From Meghimatium bilineatum (lineage: Eukaryota; Mollusca; Gastropoda; Stylommatophora; Philomycidae): a stretch of 64,000 bases of DNA. The translations under genes and the position numbers were made by a program. The notes beneath the pieces are model-generated. The model had not been told where the DNA came from and made no database searches. It saw only the letters and a list, made by a program, of their open reading frames with translations. The stretch covers positions 49,062,282-49,126,281 of the forward strand of contig CM067317.1 of the NCBI GenBank assembly GCA_034231615.1, written 5' to 3'. Below, piece by piece: positions 46,491 to 57,784 of this stretch. Every line of letters begins with the position of its first letter. The stretch's first letter is position 1.

Positions 46491-47306
46491 TCATCAAAAT
46501 ACTATACATCATAAATTGTTACTTTGTTACGATACGTATATATTATTACGTATAAATTGTTACTTTGTTACGATACGTATATATTATTACGTATAAATTG
46601 CGTCTTGTTGAGGGTCATTTAGCAATAAGAAGACGCTACGAGTTAAATATTTTCTCAGGAATGTGACATTTCAAGCGATCATATCACAGCATCGGAAGAT
46701 TGTCGTTTGCGTAAAATTACTTATATATTACGTATATACTCAAACCTCGTCAGCAAACTTCAAAGAACTATCACATAATTCACACAGCGCACTCAACTAT
46801 GACCAATCGCCTGTAGGTCTATAGTCCTACCAACATAACTTAAATACGTTATTTGAGTCATGTTTTCAATTATTGCCGTGATATATTCGTTGGAAACTAT
46901 ATTCGGTGTGTCACCTGCCATGACGCGGCTCCAGTATATATAGTACTGTTGAAACACGTCCACTTGCTAACTTCACTAGCAAAATACATGGGAATAATAG
47001 AAAACATGACCAAAAAGACCTGTTGGAATTATGTGTGGTATGTCTTCCGTTTATCTCCTTATATACTCGGCAATCTATCTATTGTCATTTCCAATTGTTC
47101 CGTTAAGCGTCACCGTATTTACGTGGTATTTCAGAGTTTTTTAAAATAGTTTTTTGGCCATTTGTTCCGTATATATTCCATATACAATTCCGCATATACG
47201 CCGTATATATTCCGTATATATTCCGTATATATTCCGTATATATTTAGTATATATCCCGTATACATTTAGTATATAATTCCGATAGTATATCAGTAGCAGT
47301 ACTTAC
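46491..47306. other. No gene recognised
   Basis: A 41-bp duplication (ATAAATTGTTACTTTGTTAC, 46512-46595) and an 11-bp GTATATATTCC repeat (47165-47280) lie in otherwise unremarkable intron. Confidence 0.6.
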
Positions 47307-47408
47307 ATCTCAAACGGAAAGCAGGAAAAGGGGATCCGATGCTAAACTTTGGACCGCTGCTAAAAGTGTCTTTTACACTGTAGCTTTGTGGGCCAGGTCC
47401 TGGTATTT
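47307..47408 (-). CDS. SHIPPO-repeat gene, visible exon 4
   Basis: 102 bp. The acceptor is GTGTGTGTTTACAG and the donor is AGAT|GTAAGT, a consensus 5' splice site. It encodes IPGPGPQSYSVK, SSGPKFSIGSPFPAFRLR. This is one of the most canonical units, with PGPGP, Y and the FSIG block. Confidence 0.9.
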
Positions 47409-47519
47409 CTGTAAACACACACAGGCGAAATAATGAATTTCCAGTAAATGCCTTCTACAAAATAAGATGATTGGTTTAGTTAGTTGCTTGGTAACAGTTG
47501 TTTCTATTGTCATGTTTTC

Positions 47520-48180
47520 ATGATAATCAGTAAGTCAATGTCAACGGAACCGGTGATGGGAGAAAGTACTCCCTCTCCGGAAAGATTAGAAGAACGCGTA
47601 ATCGGCAACTGACTGGGAATTTTGTTCCCAATCACGAATAAAGAATCTACGGAACAGGGGTCGTCGAGGTCAACGGAACAGGTCACAACGGAACAGGTCA
47701 CGACGGAACAGGTCACCGAAATGACGAAACAGCGGAACTCCCAAGGGGGAGATGATTGACCAGATGTCTGGTCAAAAACCACTCTCCATCTGTGAGATGG
47801 CTTGGGCACCAATAACTCTTCCATAGGCAGCAGCCAAGTTCAAACAGGTCAGCGGAGCGTGTCAAGGTCACAGGAGCACACAAGGGTAAAAGGAAGATAT
47901 TTGTGGAAAAAGTCTGGACAATGATGAAAAACCACTCTCCCCATCTGTGTATGGGGTGAACGTCACCAATTACCAACGAAGCAGGAAACATAGGATCAGC
48001 CAAGGTTAAACGGAGTACTTGATTTGGAACAAGGGAGATAATTGGTGAGACATGTCTGGCCAATGGTGAAAAAGTACCCATCCCCCTATGTATATAGGTC
48101 TGGGGTACCACTTCGCAAAGAATTAAGCCCAGATTCATACACGCCACGTTGTCTCGCTACCCTTACCAGGGTATGTGGTA
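47520..48180. repeat. Degenerate ~110-bp repeats, unknown element
   Basis: Three diverged copies of GTCTGGNCAATGGTGAAAA and ACCACTCTCCCCATCTGTG lie near 47755, 47910 and 48050, plus short GGAACAGGTCAC repeats (47680-47715). Open minus frames here are not credible genes. Confidence 0.55.
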
Positions 48181-48204
48181 CAAGATAGATCAACTACAGA
48201 CACA

Positions 48205-48565
48205 TTTCCGCTGAGTTATCTAGATCTTCTCTAAACTGGTCCAATAAATAGCACATGATCTATCTAGATCTTCTCTAAACTGGTCCAATAAATAGCACAT
48301 GATCTATCTAGATCTTCTCTAAACTGGTCCAATAAATAGCATATGAGCTATCTAGATCTCTAAACTAGTCCAATAAATAGCACATGATCTATCTAGATCT
48401 TCTCTAAACTGGTCCAATAAATAGCATATGAGCTATCTAGATCTCTAAACTAGTCCAATAAATAGCATATGATCTATCTAGATCTTCTCTAAACTGGTCC
48501 AATAAATAGCACATGATCTATCTAGATCTTCTCTAAACTGGTCCAATAAATAGCACATGAGCTAT
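48205..48565. repeat. 44-bp minisatellite, ~8 units
   Basis: Unit with TCTAGATCTTCTCTAAACTG and GTCCAATAAATAGCACATGA. Some units lack TTCT, giving length variants. Confidence 0.92.
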
Positions 48566-49360
48566 CTAACATATATAGGTGAAGGCCATGCTAAATGTTT
48601 ATCTAAAGATTTCAAGATGTTAGAAGGTCATGGGACATTACAGTGAATTATTTTCTGCTGTACCTAGACGTCACGCCTACTCATACTAGAGTGTGTGGTA
48701 CAGGGGCAGTTTATCGAATCTGCTTCAGTCTGTGCCCATGCCCCTCATGTGCTATTGCTTCATCACAATGTCAGAATCCTACTATCTTTAGCTGATACTA
48801 TTTAGTTTATCTAAACAGAGACATGCATACACATCATGGCCGCTACACATCATGGCCGCTAAACATATATTTAGGGAATACCTCCTTTCTTACTTCACCG
48901 TATGAATTTCCATAGAATTCCAATAAAATTGAAGAATATATTCACGATTGAAGTAGCGCGCGCTCTATATCTCGCGCTCTCTCTGTATCTCTCTTTCTCT
49001 CTCTCGCTCTGTCTATGTGAGCACTAAACGGCTTAATGAACAGATCACTATCAGCAGAATAACATGCAGGCATCATGTGTAACATGGCCATAAAAATAGA
49101 AGCGTAGTACAACGGGTTAGACCTTGATGGAACCAGTGTGTTGGTGACTCACCTTAGTCGACCTACCTCTAACATAGCATCCAGATTTCAGCTGGACAAT
49201 GTAGATAGTGACCCCAAACACAATCAAGCAATCATAACCTTCAGCTCTACCTATCTGAACTCACTCTGTAAACTTTAAATAAACCAGCAGATGTCACATT
49301 CTGCCTATGTGACCACTAAAACATTTCCCCACTAAAACTACAACCCTTTTCAATGGCTTA
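48566..49360. other. No gene recognised
   Basis: Intronic DNA with a CT-rich run at 48965-49012. Confidence 0.5.
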
Positions 49361-49372
49361 TACACAATTTTT

Positions 49373-49644
49373 GGGAGGGGAGCCGCGTTAGCGCAGTGGT
49401 TAGCGCACTGGCATCGCATATGAGTGGTCCTGGGTTCATTCCCCAGTTGAGGCGGAAATGTTTTCAGATCGCAACGGCTCCCAGGTCGACCCAGCCTTAA
49501 ATGGGTACCGTATTAATCCGGGAAGTAAAGACTGCGAGGGAGAGGAGATGGCTACCGCCCTCATTTGCAGAGCCTGTGAAATGTGAGATCGCTAACATCT
49601 CACACCCCTACGGCATTAATAAATGCTATGGGTTACTTTACTTT
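49373..49644 (+). repeat. tRNA-derived SINE with 12-bp target-site duplication
   Basis: Flanked by TACACAATTTTT at 49361-49372 and 49645-49656. It has a Pol III A box (TAGCGCAGTGG, 49389-49399) and B box (GGTTCATTCCC, 49433-49443), then a body (GGCGGAAATG, AGGTCGACCCAGCCTTAA, GGGAAGTAAAGACTGCGAGG) and a TTACTTTACTTT tail. Full length; the second copy is at 39748-40008. Confidence 0.93.
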
Positions 49645-49656
49645 TACACAATTTTT

Positions 49657-50264
49657 AATTCGTAGTATTTAAAAATAAATAAATAAATATTGACAATAAA
49701 GACATTTGAGTCGTATGGCAACCCTGCTCTAGTCAGAGAATTTATACAGAAATGCTTCTCTGTAAATATTAATAATGTCTGGTTGCTAATAATATTTATT
49801 GTCTGGTAACAATGTCTATGTCTCGGAAAAGTACTCATATTAACGAAACGGGTGAAATAGCATTAATAATAATTAAATTCTCTTTCGGTTGTTCCTTACA
49901 AGATGCTAATTTATTATAAGAGAAATAGTGAAACAGATGTTAAAAGGAGAATAGTCGTGGTTACAAATATTTTTGCTGTTATGAGGAAAATATTAATATC
50001 TAAACAATTTACAAACAATTTCTACATGAAAATTATAAATGCCTGAATGGTAGTGTTGATTTTGTTGTTGTTTTTTGTGTGTGTATATACAATGGAAGAA
50101 ATAAATGCTTAAATGTACTAGAGATATAAAACCGCTTCATCAGCTCTTAGCACTGGGCTGTTTGATCTTGATCTGATGTGTTGGTGATTCGTTGCCATTG
50201 ACGAATCCAACGAAGCAATAGTTATCCGTGTGTATATACTTTTAAAACGTCATGTGTATATATA
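49657..50264. other. No gene recognised
   Basis: AT-rich intron with TAAATAAATAAATA near 49672. Confidence 0.5.
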
Positions 50265-50640
50265 ATAAAAATGTTACAGGCAAATTATACGAATTCCTTA
50301 TAGAGATCATACGAAAAAAGTGTACGTTAGAAATAAAATAGATATATGTGTGCAGGCCCACAAGAACCACTTCTTTCAATAGTGAAACGACGAAAACTGG
50401 CATGGTTTGGACATGAATGCAGACATGATTCCTTGTCAAAAATAATACTGAAGGGAACTGTCAAAGGTAGAAGAAGCAGAGTAGGAGAATCTAAAACATG
50501 GACAGACAACATCAAGTAATGGACAGGACAAGTATTTTCCTCACTCTTCCGCATCGTTGAAGGTAGAAATTGCTTGAGGTATCTTCCTACTGCAGCATCT
50601 AATGTGGTACCCATTAGGCGCTGACGGGTTTATAGATTGA
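50265..50640 (+). pseudogene. LINE ORF2 3' end fragment
   Basis: Plus frames read IPYRDHTKKVYVRNKIDIC, TTTCAATAGTGAAACGACG (IVKRR), WTDNIK and NVVPIR. Collinear with 35960-36295 but more decayed. Confidence 0.7.
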
Positions 50641-50811
50641 AATAAATTATCAATTATACGAGTGTGCACCCAAATTGGTCACTTTTAACAGATAAAACAA
50701 GATGTCTGACAGGAATATGCACTTTTATCAGCTTTGTTCTTGTATCCAGTTAAAACTTATTGCAAGCAATTGATAATATTCGAGGAATTTTAGTTGTGAA
50801 AATAACATTTA

Positions 50812-51260
50812 AAAAAACTTGAGACATGTAGATGACACTGTTCTGATTTCCACACGTGGGAAACATCTACAAGAACTAATCAACATAATAGTACCAGAAA
50901 GAAAACACAAATGACTTTTATTAAATAGCAAGTCAGAAGTGATGGTTGTTTGTAAGAAAAAATTCCCCAGCCTGCAAGCTAACAGTGAATCACTCAAACA
51001 GGTCCACTAATTTGCATATTTAGGAACAACAATGACATCAGATGAAAAAAGTTCAACATTATATTCTTATCTAGAAAAAGAAAAGGGCAGAAAAAAAGCA
51101 GGATTCCTAAAAGTGTCAAATATACTGTGTAGAATGTCCCGGTTTGAGAAGTGAGGAAGAGAGTTCTTCAGGGCTAATAACGCTGATTCTAACATGAATG
51201 CGAGTCTTGGACAAGAAATAAACAGGATAGTGAAAGAAAAGGAAAAAATAAGTTTGGTTC
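50812..51260 (+). pseudogene. LINE RT palm to thumb fragment
   Basis: The plus frame reads LRHVDDTVLISTRGKHLQEL (VDD in place of YADD, with both Asp kept), LLNSKSEVMVVCKKK, FAYLGTTMTSDEKS. In-frame stops. Confidence 0.7.
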
Positions 51261-51429
51261 TATAGTTAAATGCTGACAATATCATAGACGGCTAGAACAC
51301 TGATGAGGAGGTGCTGAGAGTCAAATTTGAGACGTGGGTTTCTTAATAGTATCCCACAGAGACAGCGTTATTTATATTTATACGTTATGAGACATAACGA
51401 GGTATGTATATAATTCTTACAACATACAA

Positions 51430-51795
51430 TATATGGGGCAAGAGACATGAAGAAAATCATAAAATATTAGATAGTCTGACATCATGGCATGCAAATATAT
51501 TAGATAGTCTGACATCATGGCATGCAAATATATTAGATAGTCTGACATCATAACATGCAAATATATTAGATAGTCTGACATCATGGCATGCAAATATGTT
51601 AGATAATCTGACATCATGGCATGCAAATATATTCGATAGTCTGACATCATGGATTGCAAATATATTAGATAGTCTGACATCATGACATGAAAATATGTTA
51701 GATAGTCTGACATCATGGCATGCAAATATATTCGATAGTCTGACATCATGGATTGCAAATATATTAGATATTCTGACATCATGACATGCAAATAG
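51430..51795. repeat. 33-bp minisatellite, ~11 units
   Basis: Unit TAGATAGTCTGACATCATGG plus CATGCAAATATAT. 33 is a multiple of 3, which explains the open minus frame. Confidence 0.93.
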
Positions 51796-52119
51796 TCAAC
51801 AACGATCCTGATGTAATATACTACTAATAGATTGATATCCTAAAGGGGAGTTTACCGCTTACAATTACAGATGGTTTACGGCTTTAACGAGTTAATTTGT
51901 TTATGGACTTTGATTTACAACACTTCTGAAATGGGTCCAGTCCATGTTTACTGGAAGATTGCGACAAAAGTCTCATATCAGATATTATATGTTAAAAATG
52001 GTTATGTTCACTGCATTTTCTAGAAACGATATTGTGAAACAAAGAACAAACACAGCACCTTGATAGCATTGGTGTTAAAATAAAACAGTACCACTGACAG
52101 AGAAAGAACATCTACTAAC

Positions 52120-52200
52120 CTGTCAATCGGGCTTTCTTTATATCACCCATAGACCACATCGGACCTGACATCTTCGTTTCGACACAATATCGCTGAGGAC
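52120..52200 (-). CDS. SHIPPO-repeat gene, visible exon 3
   Basis: 81 bp, the shortest exon. The acceptor is TTCATCGTTTCACAG and the donor is TTGACAG|GTTAGT. It encodes PQRYCVETK, SGPMWSMGDIKKARLT. The glycine of its PGP core comes from the split codon with exon 2. The second block (GPMWSMG) replaces the usual PAYTMG. Confidence 0.8.
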
Positions 52201-52369
52201 CTGTGAAACGATGAAATAAATGAAAAATTGGATCAATTCATTTCATTGGTAGTTTTATTTGTTTTAAGCAAATAACAATTGTGCCCCAACACCCTCAAAT
52301 ATAATACCGTTTATATTTTTTCACAAGCCCTCACATACCATACTGAATATATTTCTTAAGTCCATACAT

Positions 52370-53450
52370 CTTTATTCTATCTTTTCGCTGTATACACCTT
52401 TATGCCTTGCAGCGTTAGAAGATTTCTCTGGAGATGTTTTTTTGTGTGCTTCATATATGTTTGTTTTGGTTGACTTTTTTTCTGAAATCCATCGTTTACA
52501 AGGTCTGTCCGGGCTTTTTATCCATCGTGTCTGTATAGTATAAAGCTTTTTGAGGGGCACTGTCTATTGGTTGTCTGGAAGCATGTGAAAACCACTTCAT
52601 CTGTTGTCTTCTGATGTAATCCAGGATTATGTTATGTTATGTTCCTCCAGGGCCATAGGCGGCGCATAGGGCAGAAACCATAGCTTTCCATTTCTGTCTT
52701 TGTGTTGCCAGGTCTTTCAATTGTTGCGTGTTGTTTAGGTTCATTGACATGCCTTCTCTATTAATGGTTCTTCGTAGAGTTTCTCTAGGTCTCCCTCTTC
52801 TTCTTACTCCAGGTGGCACCCAATATAGTGATTGCTGGGGAATTCTTAGGCTGTTCATTCTAAGAACATGGCCGATGTAAGTCCAACGCCTTTGTCTAAT
52901 GAAGGAAGATATATAGGTTTGTTTGCTTTCCTCTCTTATAGTAGTATTAGATTTAAAGTCACTCCACTTAACGTTCAGAATGGTACGTAGGCATTTGTTT
53001 TCAAAGGAGTCGAGTCTTTTATCTGTGGCTTTTGTGGCTTTCCAACTTTCGCACCCATATGATAGAATAGCACCCAATCCAGGATTGGCATTGTGTTTTT
53101 TAGTCTTCTGATGTTTTCGTTTCTGATTCTGTCTCTTAAGCTTACTCCAAGGATTCTACGTAGACAAGCCATTTCTGTTCTGTTTTCTTTTGGAATCTGT
53201 TGTTAGTGTCTATGTATGACATTGGTAGCATAGTGATGGTATGGTGATCGTTTTAAAGACCTATAATGCAGTTTTTGTGTTTATGCTGATATATTTGTTT
53301 TTGAAAATAGGAGATATCTCTCCCAATATCCGGTATGATATGTTGCATCACTGTTGGATTTATTTGGTGTTTTCCCATTGAATAATGCTTCCAACATACG
53401 TGAATTATTTCACTTAAGTTGTTGATCATCGATTAGAATAGTAAGATTTT
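52370..53450 (-). pseudogene. LINE fragment (LRDRIRN family) hosting another LINE
   Basis: Upstream half (minus, above 53086): ACLRRILGVSLRDRIRNENIRR then KNTMPILD. Downstream half (below 52618): YIRRQQMKWF, ALYYTDTMDKKPGQT. The halves rejoin at LD-Y across a 447-bp insertion (52629-53075), giving the same order as 38690-38800 (STIEYIQKQQVKWYGH). Confidence 0.8.
52629..53075 (-). mobile_element. 5'-truncated LINE insertion with 11-bp target-site duplication
   Basis: Flanked by AATCCAGGATT at 52618-52628 and 53076-53086. The minus frame is open and reads GAILSYGCESWKATKATDKR, FENKCLRTILNVKWSDFK, RQRRWTYIGHVLRMN, GRPRETLRRTINREG, MVSALCAAYGPGG, stop. It ends in an (ACATA)n-type tail (AACATAACATAACAT). 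The open frame and exact duplication mark it as the youngest LINE copy here. Related to the tail at 58560-58870. Confidence 0.92.
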
Positions 53451-53759
53451 TTCCTGTTTTTTTTTTTGCGATTGTCATGTGCTCGATTTTTTCCTATCTT
53501 CATGTTAAAGTCCATATATGTTATGTGGAGTATATTTATATGCTGTTGTTGTTGTTCTCTTGTTGTTGATATTATTTCTTGATCGTCTGGAAACGGAAGT
53601 TCGCTCAGGAGGTTGTTTAGGTTATCTTCTTCATTAGTGTTGGCAATTTTACATACACCTATATGTAATGAATAACATATATGTAATGAATAACAAGGAA
53701 GATAGAACACATCATTGTCGCACGCCAGCGATTCCATGCTGATTGTGTTTCTCTTAACC

Positions 53760-54170
53760 CCTCACATGCTGTGATGAATGTGTTTCAAGCCTACATACCA
53801 TGATGAATGATGTGTTTCTCTAAACCCCTTACATACCATAATAAATGTGTTTCTCTTAACACCCAAAATACCATGGTGGATATATCTATCTCCACACGTC
53901 ACATACCATGGCTGAACATGTTTTTTTCTCAATAGTTCACATACAATTCTGAATATTATTTCTCTAAAACGCTCGTTTAGCATTGTGGGTATTTTTCTCA
54001 AACCCTCATATACCAGGATGTACATGCTTTTTCTCTAAAGGGCAATGTGAATTATGAAAGTGAACACAGTGAATTCTGATAATTCTCTGAGCAATGTGAG
54101 TTCTGAAAGTGAACACTGTGAATTCTGATAATTATCTGAGCAATGTGAGTTCTGAAAGTGAGCAAGGAAG
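53760..54170. repeat. Degenerate minisatellites (~43 bp, then ~47 bp)
   Basis: 53760-54030 has diverged units with CATACCATGATGAATGTG and TTTCTCTAAACCC. 54040-54165 has two units with GTGAATTCTGATAATTCTCT and GAGCAATGTGAGTTCTGAAA. Confidence 0.7.
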
Positions 54171-54212
54171 ACAGGAACAGTAGTATTTATAAAGAACAAG
54201 AAAAAGACACGT

Positions 54213-54321
54213 GTCCCATTCAAACCAGGACCAAATAGTTTAGACATGTCGCATTCAAACCTGGACCAAATGATTTAGACACGTCACATTCAAACCTGGA
54301 CCAAATGATTTAGACATGTCC
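54213..54321. repeat. 35-bp minisatellite across an exon/intron boundary
   Basis: Three units with CATTCAAACCTGGACCAAAT and GATTTAGACATGTC. On the minus strand each unit carries the sequence around the 5' splice site of exon 2 (CCAG|GTTTGAATG). Confidence 0.85.
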
Positions 54322-54403
54322 TTATGCTTGTAGCCAAACGACTGTGGTTTCTTTAGCCATTCTTCTGAAGATACGTTATAGTCCGGACCAGGATTTTGAG
54401 GAT
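54296..54403 (-). CDS. SHIPPO-repeat gene, visible exon 2 (donor in a 35-bp array)
   Basis: 108 bp. The acceptor is TTTCAAACACAG. It encodes PQNPGPDYNV, then KKPQSFGYKHKD and SKSFGP. The donor is GGTCCAG|GTTTGAATG. The last 26 exonic bases are the first unit of a 35-bp minisatellite that continues into the intron, so copies of the same donor recur at 54261 and 54226. Only the first copy leaves phase 1. Joining it to exon 3 creates GPGPQRY, the expected repeat core, which supports this boundary. Confidence 0.8.
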
Positions 54404-54639
54404 CTGTGTTTGAAATAAACAAATATTTAGTATTGTGAAAATGCAGTGATTATTACAAATAGTTATAATGTAGCAAATGCGTTATTCTTATCACCACCAT
54501 TATCATTACTATCATCATTGTTTGAATTCTGTTAATTTCGAATTGAAGTTAATATCACAATCAGAACTGGATTTATCAGAACAATTTTGCTCTATTTTCA
54601 CTGCCTAGTACCATATTTCCAAATGTGGTTAATGGTTCA

Positions 54640-54900
54640 TGGTTTGTAATGTATGCCGGCATGATTCATTGTCCAAAACGATACTTCCTGGAACAGTCGA
54701 GTGTAGAACAAGCAGAGAAGACCAAAGAACAGCATGAGCAGACAACATCAATTAATGGTCTAAATTTGTCCTCACTCATCCGCATCATTGAACATATAAA
54801 TCGCGGAAGGACTGTGTGTGTTGATGCATACAATGTGGTGCCCATACAACCCTGACTCTGTTGATGTGGTGCTCATACGATCCTGACGGGTTTTACGTTT
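54640..54900 (+). pseudogene. LINE ORF2 3' end fragment
   Basis: Plus frames match MYAGMIHCPKRY (compare MYAGTIPCQKQY near 36083), LSSLIRIIEH, NVVPIQP. Frameshifted. Confidence 0.6.
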
Positions 54901-55109
54901 ATAAATATATATGGATCATTTATTAATCTGTCTCTTTACAGCTTTCATGCGATCTTTTATAACATTCCACCTTGGTTCTCCTTTAAGCTACCGGGGTCTT
55001 ACAGGGGAGCAAAGAATGGTATCGCAATATAGCCATAATAGACAGATAAGGAGTACGGGTTTTGGATTCACCGCTCCAATTCAAGAATTATGATGTGACT
55101 AGGCAGTAT

Positions 55110-55270
55110 GAAGACCCTTTTCTAGACTACTGCGAGGACCCATGTCTAGGCTACTGCGAGGACCCATGTCTAGGCTGCTATGAGACTCATGTCTAGACTG
55201 CTGAAAAAAATCCATGTCTGGCCTGCTTGGAGAACCCGTGTCTGGACTGTTGGGAGGACCCACGTTTGAA
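55110..55270. repeat. ~24-bp degenerate minisatellite
   Basis: Units with GAGGACCCATGTCTAGGCTA and CTGC. Related units reappear at 55475-55545. Confidence 0.75.
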
Positions 55271-55309
55271 CTGCTGAAAGAAACCATTTCTAAATTGCTG
55301 AGAGATCAC

Positions 55310-55475
55310 ATGTCTTCTTCTTCAGCGTTCATTCTCAAACTCCTGATGGATCTCTATTGCAGTAGGACAATGGTCCTATTATATTTCCAGCAGGATATAG
55401 TCCAGAGAATGGAAATGCAATGTGTCGTAGTTTTATTTGCGCCAATGGCCCGACACAACCGTCTTTGGCGGTAAT
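55310..55475 (+). repeat. Family A copy, partial
   Basis: CTTCTTCAGCGTTCATTCTC, ATAGTCCAGAGAATGGAAAT and CCCGACACAACCGTC follow the family A order. Confidence 0.6.
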
Positions 55476-55589
55476 CACATGTCTAGATTTCTGAGAGATC
55501 GCATGTCTAGATTGCTGAGAGAACTCACGTCTGGACTGCTGGCAAATAATCAGCGTTTTTATCTGCAGTATGCCACAATATTGCAAGAC

Positions 55590-56090
55590 AGTCATATCTA
55601 ATCTAGGCAGCATTTATTCCGAAGATGGAAGACTAGACAGAGAAATAGAAACAAGGTGCCAGAAAGCAAACACAGTGACTTACCAACTTTCACCATTACT
55701 TCTTCACCCACAGATCAAAATGGAAATTAAAAAACAGATAATATCTACAAGTTTTATACCAACACTGTGCTACCAATGTCAAACATGTGAAATTAAGTGC
55801 CTGAGAAAAGCTGCAATGGTTACCAAACAAGATAAAATAATAAATGAAGGAATTAGGTATCGAAGATATTGAGAGACAGAAAATAAAATGGTTCGGTCAC
55901 CTTATGAGAATGAAGCCAAACCAAACAACAATAAGAGCATATAACACAAGAATATCCGGGCGTAAGGCCAAAGGTAGACCAAGAAAACGGTGGATAGAAA
56001 ACATCAAGATAGCCGTGACAAAATGGACTAAATACAACCTCGGCGACACATCTGGCATGGGAACGACAGCTTAAGCTCCCACCCGTACGC
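55590..56090 (+). pseudogene. LINE ORF2 C-terminal fragment
   Basis: Plus frames read NLGSIYSEDGRLDREIETRCQ, TSFIPTLCYQCQTC, a deletion, IKCLRKAAMVTKQDKI, then IERQKIKWFGHLMRMKPNQ, GRPRKRWIENIKIAV. The deletion after CYQCQT removes the usual W-T-L segment. Confidence 0.8.
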
Positions 56091-56229
56091 TTAACGGCAA
56101 GTTTGAACGCGATCAAAAATCATTCACCTGGGAAAGACAATAGTCATATTGAAGTTCCTTCCTGGGTAGAGAACCGAAATCTTATAATTCAGTAAAATTT
56201 ACTCAAGTAATTTATCTTCAGTGCACTAC

Positions 56230-57065
56230 TAGTCATCATCAGAGTCTGCTTGCAAAGCCACCCTCAAAGCAGGTTATGATGTCTATATAGAATATCCATG
56301 AGAACATCTGTTTGATGCCTGTGGAAAGATATGGTCTAATTATGAAGCCGAAATAACAGAACTATGTGTTGCATTGTACCAACTGTAGACCATATTTGAT
56401 GTTTTTCTATCAGAAGTCCAAAACATTGTGATTTTTAAAGACTCTATGCCCGCTCTTCAAGCATTAGAATGTGATGGACATTGTAAGCTTGAGCTAGTTC
56501 AGTATATCACCATGCAAACCAGCTACTTACATCTTATAAAGTCAGAATTTTTATGCAGTGCATTCCTGCTTACTCAAACACACCAGGAAATAACAAGGCA
56601 GACAGACTAACAAAAAACGGGAGCGAGACAAGAACAGCCATATACACTAACGACCATGCACACAGTTAAAAAAATGATGTTGAAATCTGATTACAATGAG
56701 AATTGGATGAACAGATGGGCCACGGAAAACACGTGGACGGAAATGTATAAATATATGACTAGTTCAAATCCTAAAGGCAACATCAACCTCCTGGGAAGGA
56801 AAGACCAGAGTATCGTTTTCCAACTTCGCACACAACATGTATAGCTTAGCAATCACCTAAACAAAATACAATCACAAAACACTCCAGGGTGCTGGATGTG
56901 CACTCATCCCTATGAAACTGTTTACCTTCACCTTTTTGAATGCCCAGCGCTGGATGACATCAGGAAAATGTTTTCCCTCCGAGACCAGATCAATGGAACA
57001 TCTTCCACGGAACAATACAACAGCTCACATACACATGCATATATTTCACACAATGGCAGTACATT
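56230..57065 (+). pseudogene. LINE RNase H domain and C-terminal tail
   Basis: Plus frames read IFKDSMPALQALE (block with the catalytic Asp), NTPGNNKADRLTKNGSE (terminal RNase H block), [57 protein letters not shown]. This is the RNase H plus zinc-knuckle end of a jockey/I-type LINE, with stops. Confidence 0.8.
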
Positions 57066-57084
57066 AAAGTACATGAGACACTGA

Positions 57085-57185
57085 ATCAGCAACCAACCAA
57101 TGAACCAACCAACCAACCAACGAACCAGCCAACCAACCAACCAACGAACCAACCTACCAACCAACCAACGAACCAACCAACCAGT
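57085..57185. repeat. AACCAACC-type tail repeat
   Basis: (AACC)n with AACGAACC variants directly after the RNase H element; probably its expanded 3' tail. Confidence 0.85.
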
Positions 57186-57199
57186 CATCATCAAGTTGG

Positions 57200-57470
57200 A
57201 TAGGTTGCAGAAATCACAGCCTTTCAAAAATCCTGTCGATATTGAGTCAATCTTCCCTGCTCTGTGAGTGTGATCTTCAGGTTGTCTTTGATGTCTTGTG
57301 TTCATTTTCTTCACGACCTACTTCTTTTTCGTTGCCTTGGCACCATCCCCTCCATTATGGTCTTTTTTATGCTGTCAAGCTGTTTGATATGGTCAAAATA
57401 TTGTAGTTTTCTAGAGACAACCTTGTTGTTTAACCAGGTATTTTCTTTTACTTTCAATTTTCTCAGAAAA
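57200..57470 (-). pseudogene. LINE ORF2 C-terminal fragment
   Basis: The minus strand reads WLNNKVVSRKLQYFDHIKQL, IMEGMVPRQRKKK, then RHQRQPEDHTHRAGKIDSI after a frameshift. Confidence 0.65.
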
Positions 57471-57639
57471 ATAAATTGTGATTTATTGGTGACCTCTTTT
57501 GGTCAACGGTATTCTAAGGGTTCGACTGTAACATTTTGTTTCAAATTTTACAATTTAATTTTGATTCTAACTTTATTGATGATTTTTCACGATTCACATC
57601 CATGTATACCACTGAAGACACATGGCTGTAGGCTGAAAT

Positions 57640-57745
57640 AAAAGAGCAGCACAACGCTGGTAGTAGGACATCTAGTAGGACCTGCACTCTGCTATAAGAG
57701 AGATCCAGCGAGAGTTTGAGAATGATCGCTAAAGAAGAAGAAAGA
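57640..57745 (-). repeat. Family A fragment
   Basis: Complement of the family A 5' end: GAGAGTTTGAGAATGATCGC followed by AAGAAGAAGAAAG. Confidence 0.45.
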
Positions 57746-57784
57746 GAAGACATTCATATATCGTGACTGGCAATACACAGGCTC

